Shown here piece after piece: positions 52,622 to 59,623 of a stretch of 64,000 bases of DNA. The translations under genes were made by a program, and so were the position numbers. This DNA is from Paenibacillus chibensis (GTDB taxonomy: Bacteria; Bacillota; Bacilli; Paenibacillales; Paenibacillaceae). The first letter of the stretch is position 1; each line of letters starts with the position of its first letter. The notes under the pieces were generated by a model. The model saw nothing but the letters and a program-made list of their open reading frames with translations. It had not been told where the DNA came from and made no database searches. The stretch spans positions 62,001 through 126,000 of the forward strand of contig NZ_BIMK01000017.1 in the NCBI RefSeq assembly GCF_004001045.1. Direction: 5' to 3'.

Positions 52622-53504
52622 AGGATCGCCCGCCTTTTCCTTCCTGCATTTTCTTCGCTTCCTGAATCATCCTGTGAAATTCTTCGTCGGATACGTCTTC
52701 CGGTGGATCTGAATCAACTGCTATCGGTATTTCAGGTTTTTGATTCCCCCGTGGTATCACCCTTTTCGGCGGCTCTTTCGTCCAAGGCTCGTCCACTCCC
52801 TCAGACTTCCAATTTTTAAGAATGCCGACTACGTAGCTTATTTTCCGTTTACCAGCTACAACTGACCTTTTCAGGGCTTCACATACCCAACGTTCCCCGA
52901 AAGTTTCAACCAAGTCGCTAAGCTGTTCTGCGATTACCGGGCTTATTGTTCCAAAGCCTTCGTTTTCAAACATCCGATACGGATTCATTTCGACAACGAC
53001 CGTGTTACTGTCCGGCGGTACGGTATTGTTGGTTGTGTTCTGTTCGGTATGGTTAGGTTCGGTAGGGTTAGGTTGTGTTGGGTTGGGTAGCCCCGTGACA
53101 CTCGAATCCGTCACGTTGTCGTCACGCGTGACATCCGCGTGACCTGTTTGGACTTCCACTTTTTTGGCGCGTGACCGTCGCTTTCTTTCCTTGTTTTGTT
53201 CACGTTTTTCCACGAGACGTCCCGCATAGTCGTACCAGTCATGGATGACATTGTCATGGTCAACGAATTTAGAATCCCTCAGCGCTGAATACAACTTTCC
53301 GGGTTCTCCATCCCATTCACATGCATCTTCAATGTCGGCGGCATCATACTTGGATAAATCGCCATCCTGGGAGTAATCCATTGCCCACCACCAAAACAAA
53401 TGCAAATGACCAATAGCGGTTGGAAGAGTTACACCCAGTAGCCTCGATAATCGTTTAGTCTTGGGATGTCTTGCTAACTCTTGGTGGCTTTCAATCCATG
53501 CCAT
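52602..53504 (-). CDS. Phage replication initiator (replisome organiser with DnaD-like domain)
   Basis: A 300-residue protein. Residues 1-110 are a winged-helix replisome-organiser domain (ESHQELARHPKTKRLSRLLG, TAIGHLHLFWWWAMD). A Pro/Asn/Thr-rich linker follows (residues 117-160, NPT repeats). Residues 172-235 are a DnaB_2/DnaD-type domain (FGTISPVIAEQLSDLVETFGERWVCEAL, then KRKISYVVGILKNWKSEG with the YxxxILxxW motif). It binds the phage origin, likely in the repeats inside this gene, and recruits the host helicase loader. Confidence 0.88.
   Translation of the reverse strand: MAWIESHQELARHPKTKRLSRLLGVTLPTAIGHLHLFWWWAMDYSQDGDLSKYDAADIEDACEWDGEPGKLYSALRDSKFVDHDNVIHDWYDYAGRLVEKREQNKERKRRSRAKKVEVQTGHADVTRDDNVTDSSVTGLPNPTQPNPTEPNHTEQNTTNNTVPPDSNTVVVEMNPYRMFENEGFGTISPVIAEQLSDLVETFGERWVCEALKRSVVAGKRKISYVVGILKNWKSEGVDEPWTKEPPKRVIPRGNQKPEIPIAVDSDPPEDVSDEEFHRMIQEAKKMQEGKGGRSYEKALA
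53020..53092. repeat. Tandem GGTTN-rich iterons in replication gene (candidate origin)
   Basis: On the plus strand GGTT/GGTA units recur every 5-6 bases (GGTTAGGTTCGGTAGGGTTA and flanks), about ten copies over 53030-53092. They encode the NPT-repeat linker of the initiator. Initiator-gene repeats serve as replication origins in several Firmicute phages. Confidence 0.5.
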
Positions 53505-53573
53505 TGTTCTAAACTCACCACCTGATTTTATTTTTGTGGTATTATAAAAATGAATATTTTTTCAAGTCGGGGA

Positions 53574-53798
53574 TCACGCTGGCAGGCGTGGTCTTCTTTT
53601 TTTGTGTTTCATCGGTTCTTCTGTTTCAGCCGGATCTTCGATAAACAGCAGGTTTCTAAGTTCCATCACTTCTTTAATGACTGCATCACGTGATCTCGAA
53701 TCACCTTCCAGGAGCTTTACATAGAGTGCAAGTAATCTTTTCCGCTTGCTCCGGCGCGTCATATCTCGCTGCGCAAATACATCTTTCTTCATGTTCAC
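53574..53798 (-). CDS. Small hypothetical phage protein (74 aa)
   Basis: A basic 74-residue protein: KKDVFAQRDMTRRSKRKRLLALYVKLLEG, then KEVMELRNLLFIEDPAETEE, ending KHKKRRPRLPA. Highly positively charged, helical, and likely DNA-binding. It overlaps the preceding gene by 4 bases (ATGA). Confidence 0.63.
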   Translation of the reverse strand: MNMKKDVFAQRDMTRRSKRKRLLALYVKLLEGDSRSRDAVIKEVMELRNLLFIEDPAETEEPMKHKKRRPRLPA

Positions 53799-54127
53799 AC
53801 CTCCTCGAAACGCATCTGCATAGCCTGAAATGCCAAGCGTTTGTTATTTGGATCAAGGAAATCCATGTCTGACAGATTTACCTTATGACGTTCGTTGAAC
53901 AAGTGAAGGGCCAAGTGAAGCATGAACTTCTCGGAATGACTCCATGGTTGCGCCTGACGCTTCAGAGCTTCGGCCTTGATGGTCCGACCGTCCACGTCAA
54001 TGAACTTCGTGGTGCAGACGCTCTTAAGTCGAGGCTGATTCAAAAACAAATGGAGAGTTCCTCGCCAATATCGATCCTGCATCAAATCCACTGGAATTGT
54101 GCTCACCCTGTAATGCCTCCTTTCCAT
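53795..54127 (-). CDS. Hypothetical phage protein (110 aa)
   Basis: A 110-residue protein (ERRHYRVSTIPVDLMQDRYW, KSVCTTKFIDVDGRTIKAEALKRQAQPWSHSEKFMLHLAL, DFLDPNNKRLAFQAMQMR). The pattern IDVDGRTIKAEAL is a small strand pair. Not recognised; early region. Good upstream AGGAGGCATTAC. Confidence 0.65.
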   Translation of the reverse strand: MERRHYRVSTIPVDLMQDRYWRGTLHLFLNQPRLKSVCTTKFIDVDGRTIKAEALKRQAQPWSHSEKFMLHLALHLFNERHKVNLSDMDFLDPNNKRLAFQAMQMRFEEV

Positions 54128-54215
54128 TTTGATGCGGTCAGCCGCATCTCTCGACGCCGAACAGGAGAATGGTTAGAATACTGTCCGACGCCGGGAGACA
54201 GGGCCGACAGGCCTG

Positions 54216-54482
54216 TCATACTGCCTTGCTTTTCTGCCGATTGTGGAATAAAATGAACGATAAGAGAATGTTTATACGATGTTTCAAACGAAGCGCTCGG
54301 CCTGCCCGCCGGGCGTTTTTCATTTCCACTTCCGCAAATGTTTTCATTGCACATAGATAAGCTTCTGCGTCTTTTAACTTCCCCGGCAACATCGCTTCAG
54401 GATGCTTTCTGATCCACTTCAGGTTATGTATTGCGTCCCGGCCAGCCTGTAAGGCATCCACCGCTAAACGTTCCTGCACCAC
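54216..54482 (-). CDS. Small hypothetical phage protein (88 aa)
   Basis: GTG 54482 has GAGAGGTG 7 bases upstream. The product is helical (QERLAVDALQAGRDAIHNLKWIRKHPE, KLKDAEAYLCAMKTFAEVEMKN) with a basic/hydrophobic C-terminus. Similar short early phage proteins exist; no function known. Confidence 0.58.
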   Translation of the reverse strand: MVQERLAVDALQAGRDAIHNLKWIRKHPEAMLPGKLKDAEAYLCAMKTFAEVEMKNARRAGRALRLKHRINILLSFILFHNRQKSKAV

Positions 54483-54495
54483 ATCTATACACCTC

Positions 54496-55002
54496 TCAAT
54501 TCAAGTATTTTTTCGACTTCAGTTCAGCCCGATGTTCTTTCCAGATTCCGATATAGCTAAATGCGTAATCTTTGCATAACACTGCAACGTTATGGGTTAA
54601 GGCTGTAATAGCTTCCACGCATTCGAAGATCGCTGTCCTTATAGCAGCCCGATCCGCTACCGTCAGCTGATCGGGACGCTTCATAATGGGAGCTGTCTTC
54701 ATTGCGGCAATTGCCTCCTCAGTCTCTTCCATGGATTTAAGATGCGTTGCTGCCCTGTGCAGATCGGCATTATCCAACCACGGGACACTGGCTCCCCCAG
54801 TGATTTCTTCCTGTGCAGCGAGATATAAACGCGGATCGTCGAACGTACTTGCTGCCTGGCGGATCAAGCTGCTGGGTGCTGGACGCTTTCCGTTCTCCAC
54901 CTTAGCCACGGATGAGCGATCAATGAGGACTCGATCAGCAAACTCCTCTTGGGTCATGCCTGCCTGCTTTCGGTAATCATGTAAGACCTCTCCGATTGAC
55001 AT
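54496..55002 (-). CDS. XRE-family HTH protein with helical C-terminus
   Basis: A 168-residue protein from ATG 55002 (AGGAGAGGTGG before it). Residues 1-65 are an XRE/Cro-CI HTH (SIGEVLHDYRKQAGMTQEEFADRVLIDRSSVAKVENGKRPA). The C-terminal part is helical and unrelated to peptidase domains. It follows the excisionase-like gene in the early operon and may be an anti-repressor or early regulator. Confidence 0.82.
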   Translation of the reverse strand: MSIGEVLHDYRKQAGMTQEEFADRVLIDRSSVAKVENGKRPAPSSLIRQAASTFDDPRLYLAAQEEITGGASVPWLDNADLHRAATHLKSMEETEEAIAAMKTAPIMKRPDQLTVADRAAIRTAIFECVEAITALTHNVAVLCKDYAFSYIGIWKEHRAELKSKKYLN

Positions 55003-55176
55003 TCCAATTCCACCTCTCCTGGTATCATCACAATTCAGGGAGCAAAGTGGACAATTTGGCTCATAAACCTCATAGATTTGTGGCACAATATTCAGTTATG
55101 ATTTATTTGAGCAAAACAAATCCCCTTATTCCCCTCCGCCGCCTGCAGCTGGTACCGCTCTGGCGGCTGTCTTTTA

Positions 55177-55389
55177 TTAGCTGCCAGAAGCAACCCTGTA
55201 TCTTTGGCGATACCAATCCAGAAAGTCGCCCCAGATCAGACGTTTCTGTCTTTCACCACCGAGATCATACAGAGGACAGCCCCGTTCATTGACAATGTCA
55301 TATGCCTTCTGTTTATCAATTTTTAAACGTTTGGCTAATTCAGGAATGGTTATAACATCCGTTTCTGAAAAGACTGGTTTATCCACCAC
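55177..55389 (-). CDS. Excisionase-like helix-turn-helix protein
   Basis: A 70-residue protein. The winged HTH of the HTH_17/excisionase type is visible: ITIPELAKRLKIDKQKAYDIVNERGCPLYDLGG, then KRLIWGDFLDWYR. GTG 55389 follows GGGAGGTAAT. It is transcribed right after the Cro-like gene and is the best candidate for Xis or an early regulator. Confidence 0.72.
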   Translation of the reverse strand: MVDKPVFSETDVITIPELAKRLKIDKQKAYDIVNERGCPLYDLGGERQKRLIWGDFLDWYRQRYRVASGS

Positions 55390-55425
55390 GTTTATTACCT
55401 CCCTTAGAAAAGTAATCCAGACACT

Positions 55426-55674
55426 CTATACGCTCTCTTTAACGCTATCAGTATAAGATTCTTGTACATACAGACCTGAAAAAAGTTTATTTATATCCTT
55501 GTTCAAGATTCTTGATATCTTAAATGCGTCGCTAAGAGAAGGACTTGAATATCCATTCTCCCAATTACTAACTGTTGCTTTCGAGTAGCCTAGTAATGCC
55601 GCTAACTCTTCTTGAGTTAGGCCTTTATCTTTACGCGCGCCTGACAAGGCTAGATTCTTTTTCAAACTCATCAC
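55426..55674 (-). CDS. Cro-like HTH repressor
   Basis: An 82-residue protein of the XRE family: SGARKDKGLTQEELAALLGYSKATVSNWENGYSSPSLSDAFKISRILN. It is the first gene of the minus-strand early operon and divergent from the CI-like gene; the shared 154-base region holds palindromic operators. It probably fulfils the Cro role. Confidence 0.86.
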   Translation of the reverse strand: MMSLKKNLALSGARKDKGLTQEELAALLGYSKATVSNWENGYSSPSLSDAFKISRILNKDINKLFSGLYVQESYTDSVKESV

Positions 55675-55828
55675 CTTCTTTTTGTATAAGTTTCTTGTAC
55701 TTATAGCCTGATTATAGAGTATGAGAATCTTGTAGTCAATAATAAATAATAATTTTCTTGTACTTTTGTTTTATATTTCTCTTTTTGATGTACAATTAAA
55801 TTGTACTTTTGGAATAGGGGGAATTTCA
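55675..55828. promoter_or_regulatory. Divergent operator/promoter region of the lysogeny switch
   Basis: AT-rich. Two palindromes are clear: TATAAGT-N7-ACTTATA at 55685-55705 and GTACAATTAAATTGTAC at 55790-55806. The core TTGTACTT also occurs at 55758-55765, giving three candidate CI/Cro sites between the divergent starts. Confidence 0.65.
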
Positions 55829-56224
55829 TTGTTTCGTCCCGATAGACTTATTAGATTGAGAAAAAATAAAGGACTAACCCAAGAAGACCTAGGTAATAAA
55901 ATCAATTCAACAAAAGGGACGATCAGTAACTATGAGAATGGTCACAGCACCCCACCCAGTGAAGCCCTAGTCCTGATAGCTAATGCGCTAAATACGACGA
56001 CTGACTATTTACTCGGTCGAACTAATGAGGCACACCCAGACCTATCAGACTCATCTAAAGAACAAGCTGAGTTTGAAGAATTTATTAATGATCCAGAACA
56101 CGGAATATTTTTCAAGGATTATCTTAAGGCTCCGGCCGAACGCCGGGAGGAAATGCGACTGATTTTCAAGATCTTACAAGAAAAAGAAAAGGGCCGTAAG
56201 CCAGAGGATCGTCAAGGTGAGTAA
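55829..56224 (+). CDS. CI-like phage repressor (HTH only, no LexA peptidase)
   Basis: A 131-residue protein from TTG 55829, which follows AGGGGGAA. Residues 5-60 are an XRE HTH (RPDRLIRLRKNKGLTQEDLGNKINSTKGTISNYENG), followed by a helical C-terminal half (EEFINDPEHGIFFKDYLKA). There is no S24 peptidase domain, so it is not self-cleaving; the ImmA/IrrE protease gene that follows is the usual inactivation partner. It maintains lysogeny by occupying the operators upstream. Confidence 0.87.
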   Translation: MFRPDRLIRLRKNKGLTQEDLGNKINSTKGTISNYENGHSTPPSEALVLIANALNTTTDYLLGRTNEAHPDLSDSSKEQAEFEEFINDPEHGIFFKDYLKAPAERREEMRLIFKILQEKEKGRKPEDRQGE

Positions 56225-56298
56225 ACAATCAAGCCAGTAATGGCTTTTCTTTTTACCCACATAACAGAACATACATTCTTACTTTGGAGGAATTCACC

Positions 56299-57165
56299 AT
56301 GTATGAACATTATCGCAAAACTGAACTGGAGCAATTCGTAGAGCATCTTTACAACACAAACGGGATTACTGAGCCACAACAAATCACCATTACAGAGTTA
56401 TCAAATCGTCTAAACGTATGGGTGCATTATGCAGAAGCCAGGAGTCGCGCTGTGGAGTCCAGGACAGGTATGCGAAGCATGTTTATAGATGAAAGGCTTA
56501 CACCGGAGGATCAGCGAATGGATTTCCTCCATGAACTCTGCCATTTGCTCCGGCATGTTGGGAATCAGATGATCCTGCCCGATTTATTTACACAGGCGCA
56601 AGAATATGAGGCTTTTAATTTCGTGTTTTATGCGGCTATTCCTTTTTTCATGGTTAGCCGAATGCCCATCCCAGACAATCGGCAAAAGGCAATAGAATAC
56701 ATAGCTTATAACTTCAACGTAACTTTACAATTTGCCGAAAAACGACTAGCTCAAATTGAGCGTCGCATACTTCAAGGGCAGTTTGATGCTGTAGCTTCTC
56801 AATGCTGTACAACGATTGAGACAAAGGACCAAGAGCCGGCCGTAGGCACTACCGTATATGCTTTTTATGATTCATCAGCAGATGTTAGCGGCCCGTCACA
56901 ATTGGTCATCGAGGCAGATGAGAAAGCTGTCGACTCAGCAGCTGACTACTTGTTCTCCGTGGATGGTCCTTTCGACCGCTTAGAGCTGGAGGATTTGCCT
57001 TACTATAACCGGTGCACACGCCTTTTTGCTCAGGATTTGATCTACAAGGATGGTATGATCGGAGTGAATTTTGCCGTTTTAAATCTTAAATACGGTCGGA
57101 AGCAGCAGTACGTCTTACACATGAAGGATATCGAACGGGTGGTTTATTTAGGAAAATACTTTTAA
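56299..57165 (+). CDS. ImmA/IrrE metallopeptidase
   Basis: A 288-residue protein from ATG 56299 (GGAGGAATTC before it). The zinc motif HELCHLLRH is at about residues 78-86 within the IrrE/ImmA domain (residues 15-150: ITELSNRLNVWVHY, RSMFIDERLTPEDQRMDFLHE). The C-terminal 120 residues (VYAFYDSSADVSGPSQLVIE, YYNRCTRLFAQDLIYKDGMI) are an additional domain not found in short ImmA proteins. It probably cleaves the CI-like repressor on induction, as in ICEBs1 and phi105. It ends 13 bases before the integrase start. Confidence 0.88.
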   Translation: MYEHYRKTELEQFVEHLYNTNGITEPQQITITELSNRLNVWVHYAEARSRAVESRTGMRSMFIDERLTPEDQRMDFLHELCHLLRHVGNQMILPDLFTQAQEYEAFNFVFYAAIPFFMVSRMPIPDNRQKAIEYIAYNFNVTLQFAEKRLAQIERRILQGQFDAVASQCCTTIETKDQEPAVGTTVYAFYDSSADVSGPSQLVIEADEKAVDSAADYLFSVDGPFDRLELEDLPYYNRCTRLFAQDLIYKDGMIGVNFAVLNLKYGRKQQYVLHMKDIERVVYLGKYF

Positions 57166-57178
57166 GGAGGGAATAATC

Positions 57179-58342
57179 ATGAGAGGCCACATCGCTAAGA
57201 AGGGCAACAAACACTACATTGTCATTGATCTTGACCGAGATGAAATCACAGGAAAGAGAAAGCAAAAATGGTTATCTGGTTACGACAGAAAGAGAGACGC
57301 AGAAAAAGCGCTACCCAGTGTACTATCGGATTTTATGAAAGGGACCTTTGTCGAGCCCTCTAAAAAGACATTCGGTGAAATCATGAAGTCTTGGCTCGAA
57401 GACAAGAAAACCTCCGTCAAGCACGGAACGTGGAAGTCCTATGAATGGCTGGTTAATTCACATATTATCCCCAACCTGGGAAACGTACTAGTCACCAAAT
57501 TAAAGCCCCAACACCTTCATGATTTGTATCATAAGACTTTGATCGACAAACTGTCCGTAGGTTCAATAAAAAAAGCGCATGTCCTTATCCTTGATGCTCT
57601 TAACCGTGCCGTTATCTGGGGAATGCTTTCTCAGAATGTAGCCCAATATGTTGATCTTCCCCAAGGGAAGAAGAAAAAATTCGAAGTATGGAATGAAGAT
57701 CAGCTCAGGGTATTCCTTGACGCTGCATCAAAGGATCAATATTACATGGCTTTTGAACTTGCAGCATCGACAGGCATGCGACAGAGCGAGATCCTGGCTT
57801 TAAGAAGAGTTGACGTCGATCTGCAAACAAAAACAGCATCCGTTCGCCAGGCCTACACATTGGCCGAAGTCGGACATGACTTTGATGATACAAAGAACGA
57901 CAGCAGCGTACGCTCTATCGCGCTATTTGTTGACACAGTCAAACTCCTGGAGTCACACTTTAGGAATCAGGATCGGGAACGAGAAACCAATCCCTTATAT
58001 AACGATTCGGGTCTTGTTATTCAGACCAGTATCGGCACCCCACTTGGACCGCGTAATCTGATGCGTCATTTTTATCGTATTATGGAAGCAATCGTAAAAG
58101 ATCATTCAGATTTCCCGAAAATTCGATTCCATGATCTTCGGCATACTCATGCGACGCTGCTGCTAAAGGCAGGGATTCATCCCAAGATCGTTCAGGAACG
58201 TCTAGGACATAGCTCCATTAACGTCACCCTCGACACTTATTCCCATGTCCTCCCTAACCTTCAGGAATCGGTATTGAAAAACATTGGCGATTCGATTACC
58301 GGAACACGAATTCCCACCCCAAAAACCACTTTAATTGACTAA
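57179..58342 (+). CDS. int: Tyrosine integrase
   Basis: A 387-residue phage integrase. Residues 1-55 are the arm-binding domain (AKKGNKHYIVIDLDRDEITGKRKQKWLSGYD), residues 60-165 the SAM-like core-binding domain, and residues 175-370 the catalytic domain with TGMRQSEILALRR (Arg), HDLRHTHATLLL (His-x-x-Arg) and RLGHSSINVTLDTYSHV (His, nucleophile Tyr). It ends 89 bases from attR. It carries out insertion into the tRNA-Thr gene and, with a partner, excision. Confidence 0.95.
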   Translation: MRGHIAKKGNKHYIVIDLDRDEITGKRKQKWLSGYDRKRDAEKALPSVLSDFMKGTFVEPSKKTFGEIMKSWLEDKKTSVKHGTWKSYEWLVNSHIIPNLGNVLVTKLKPQHLHDLYHKTLIDKLSVGSIKKAHVLILDALNRAVIWGMLSQNVAQYVDLPQGKKKKFEVWNEDQLRVFLDAASKDQYYMAFELAASTGMRQSEILALRRVDVDLQTKTASVRQAYTLAEVGHDFDDTKNDSSVRSIALFVDTVKLLESHFRNQDRERETNPLYNDSGLVIQTSIGTPLGPRNLMRHFYRIMEAIVKDHSDFPKIRFHDLRHTHATLLLKAGIHPKIVQERLGHSSINVTLDTYSHVLPNLQESVLKNIGDSITGTRIPTPKTTLID

Positions 58343-58344
58343 AG

Positions 58345-58363
58345 GTTAGAAGAATGTTAGAAG
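58345..58363. promoter_or_regulatory. Integrase arm-type repeats beside attR
   Basis: Two GTTAGAAG octamers 11 bases apart (58345-58352, 58356-58363), directly after the int stop codon. They match the three copies beside attL at 24348-24379. Confidence 0.6.
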
Positions 58364-58382
58364 TACAGCTCATCAAATAGAA

Positions 58383-58416
58383 AAGACGCGGCACCGGAAA
58401 TCCGGAATGCCGCGCC
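58383..58416 (-). terminator. Phage-supplied terminator for tRNA-Thr
   Basis: On the minus strand the tRNA is followed after about 20 bases by GGCGCGGCATTCCGG with pairing CCGGTGCCGCGTC, then TTTTC. It replaces the native terminator displaced to 24151-24191. Confidence 0.7.
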
Positions 58417-58430
58417 CTGTAAGGCTTTTA

Positions 58431-58481
58431 AAGGATGCTGGTGAAGGGAATTGAACCCCCGGCCTACGCATTACGAGTGCG
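58431..58481. repeat. attR (51-bp copy within tRNA-Thr)
   Basis: Identical to 24194-24244. Here it forms the 3' part of the intact tRNA-Thr, so the tRNA gene stays functional after integration. The two copies diverge immediately outside. Confidence 0.95.
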
Positions 58482-58507
58482 TTGCTCTACCCCTGAGCTA
58501 CACCAGC
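58436..58507 (-). tRNA. tRNA-Thr(CGT)
   Basis: 72 nt without encoded CCA. Acceptor stem GCTGGTG/CACCAGC, D-arm GCTC/GAGC, anticodon stem ACGCA/TGCGT with loop CTCGTAA giving anticodon CGT, T-arm GGGGG-TTCAATT-CCCTT with two G-T pairs. The anticodon reads ACG (Thr). The 3' half comes from the phage att sequence. Confidence 0.95.
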
Positions 58508-58599
58508 TTACATCTTGTTTCACTTGAAAAGTTCAAACGAAACAAAAACTATTATACAACTTTCATTCCAAAATGCAAGACCTAATGAATCCATGGTAA

Positions 58600-58902
58600 T
58601 TATTGCAGCTTTGACCGCACCGATTGCAGCTTCTGCTCGCTGGATGACGCCTTGTCGCGTCGATCATCGATTTTGACGGAAGTGGATACCCGCTGCGCTC
58701 CCGAAAGGAACGGTGCCTCATGCAGCGCCGAAATCGCCTTCCATACATCCGCAAGCTCCCCTTCAATAATCGTGCTCATTGACGTCAGCTGATAGCTTAT
58801 TCCTTGCTGATCGGCCAGCACGTTCTGCATCTCGGCCACATAAGAGCTTAAGCTGGTCGTCCCGGTTCCGATGGGAATGACGGTTACCTCTGCGATTGCC
58901 AT
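58600..58902 (-). CDS. Thiamine-binding / MTH1187 family protein
   Basis: A 100-residue protein of the DUF77/MTH1187 family: MAIAEVTVIPIGTGTTSLSS (the repeated VxPIGTG opening), YQLTSMSTIIEGELADVWKAI and VSTSVKIDDRRDK. Members fold as a ferredoxin-like dimer that binds thiamine or its derivatives. Minus strand, alone, beside the tRNA and divergent from nrdA. Its role here, presumably thiamine binding or transport support, is inferred. Confidence 0.88.
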   Translation of the reverse strand: MAIAEVTVIPIGTGTTSLSSYVAEMQNVLADQQGISYQLTSMSTIIEGELADVWKAISALHEAPFLSGAQRVSTSVKIDDRRDKASSSEQKLQSVRSKLQ

Positions 58903-59156
58903 GGTTTGATTCCTCCTGTCCCTGGATCTTGCCTGTTTTGTACATGCCGTTTATCTTCCTTATTGTATCCAATTCCGGGAAAGATAGCAAAATCACTAGC
59001 CGGGTCTTAAAAATTTTTTTATCGCGCCATATCTGCTTTTTTGGCCTTAAAGGAGCAATTTCGGACAATTTTCGAGTCCCTTCCTTCACCCCCTTAGTAG
59101 CAAATATAGCACTTCTCTGATATAATTCATCTTGCTTGCAATTTTAGATTATCGTG

Positions 59157-59185
59157 TTTACAAACACAATATATTGGGTTAAATT
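59157..59185 (+). promoter_or_regulatory. nrdA promoter overlapped by NrdR box
   Basis: -35 TTTACA (59157-59162), 17-base spacer, -10 TAAATT (59180-59185). The spacer contains ACACAATATATTGGGT (59164-59179), matching the NrdR consensus ACACWATATATWGTGT at 15 of 16 positions. NrdR bound here would block RNA polymerase. No second equally good box was seen. Confidence 0.72.
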
Positions 59186-59234
59186 AGTATGACTACAACC
59201 AAATATAGTAGAGACAGGTGAACCACGCTTCATA

Positions 59235-59410
59235 AAGCCTACGGTTCCTAACAGGGAAGCACGGTGCAAATCCGTCACGGTCCCGCCACTGTAACCGGAC
59301 AGCCGGGAGGCTTCATACCCCGGCAATCATCGGCAGACGCCACTGCAAGCGAGACGCTCGCGGGAAGGTGCCGACGGAAGCTTCGGGAGTCAGGAGACCT
59401 GCCTGTTTCG
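59235..59410 (+). promoter_or_regulatory. Cobalamin riboswitch
   Basis: The class I cobalamin aptamer core is clear: GCACGGTGCAAATCCGTCAC, GGTCCCGCCACTGTAA (B12 box region), then a variable domain to about 59380 and the closing GGGAGTCAGGAGACCTGCC at about 59385-59403. It lies 220-390 bases before nrdA and should switch off when adenosyl- or hydroxocobalamin is bound. Confidence 0.92.
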
Positions 59411-59482
59411 TACACACAATACCTACGAGGAATAGGAACGTGTTGCCTTTCTGCGCCCATTTTTGGTGCCTAATAACATGCA

Positions 59483-59525
59483 GCATTTTCGCGATTCGCA
59501 CGTTCGGTCGCCGGAAATGCTTTTT
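59483..59525 (+). terminator. Predicted riboswitch expression-platform terminator
   Basis: GCATTT/AAATGC (59483-59488, 59515-59520) and inner GCGA/TCGC pairing, followed by T5 (59521-59525). It lies between the riboswitch and the nrdA ribosome site (AAGGGGAAC), consistent with transcriptional attenuation. Confidence 0.65.
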
Positions 59526-59623
59526 GTGTGGCCCTGTTTCCTTCCTCGCTGTAACACTCTGCTTTTCTATGGTTTATTTTTCTTTTTATTACAATATTAT
59601 CAATTTTGAAAGGGGAACTGTAC

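Larger units (their letters stand above)
24194..58481. mobile_element. Complete prophage, contractile-tail (HK97 head, PBSX-like tail), integrated in tRNA-Thr(CGT)
   Basis: The element is 34.3 kb counting both 51-bp att repeats. It carries integrase, repressor and ImmA modules on the plus strand, replication, packaging, head, tail and lysis modules on the minus strand, and two cargo genes next to attL. All core modules appear open and intact: terminase with Walker motifs, portal, protease, capsid, sheath, tube, tape measure, baseplate, holin and lysin. Base composition is more AT-rich than either flank. It is therefore probably inducible; no decayed structural gene was seen. Confidence 0.95.

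Noticed and set aside
24151..58416. CRISPR array or insertion sequence within the prophage
   Set aside because: No regularly spaced repeat array and no transposase were seen; repeats present are att, arm sites, iterons or terminators.
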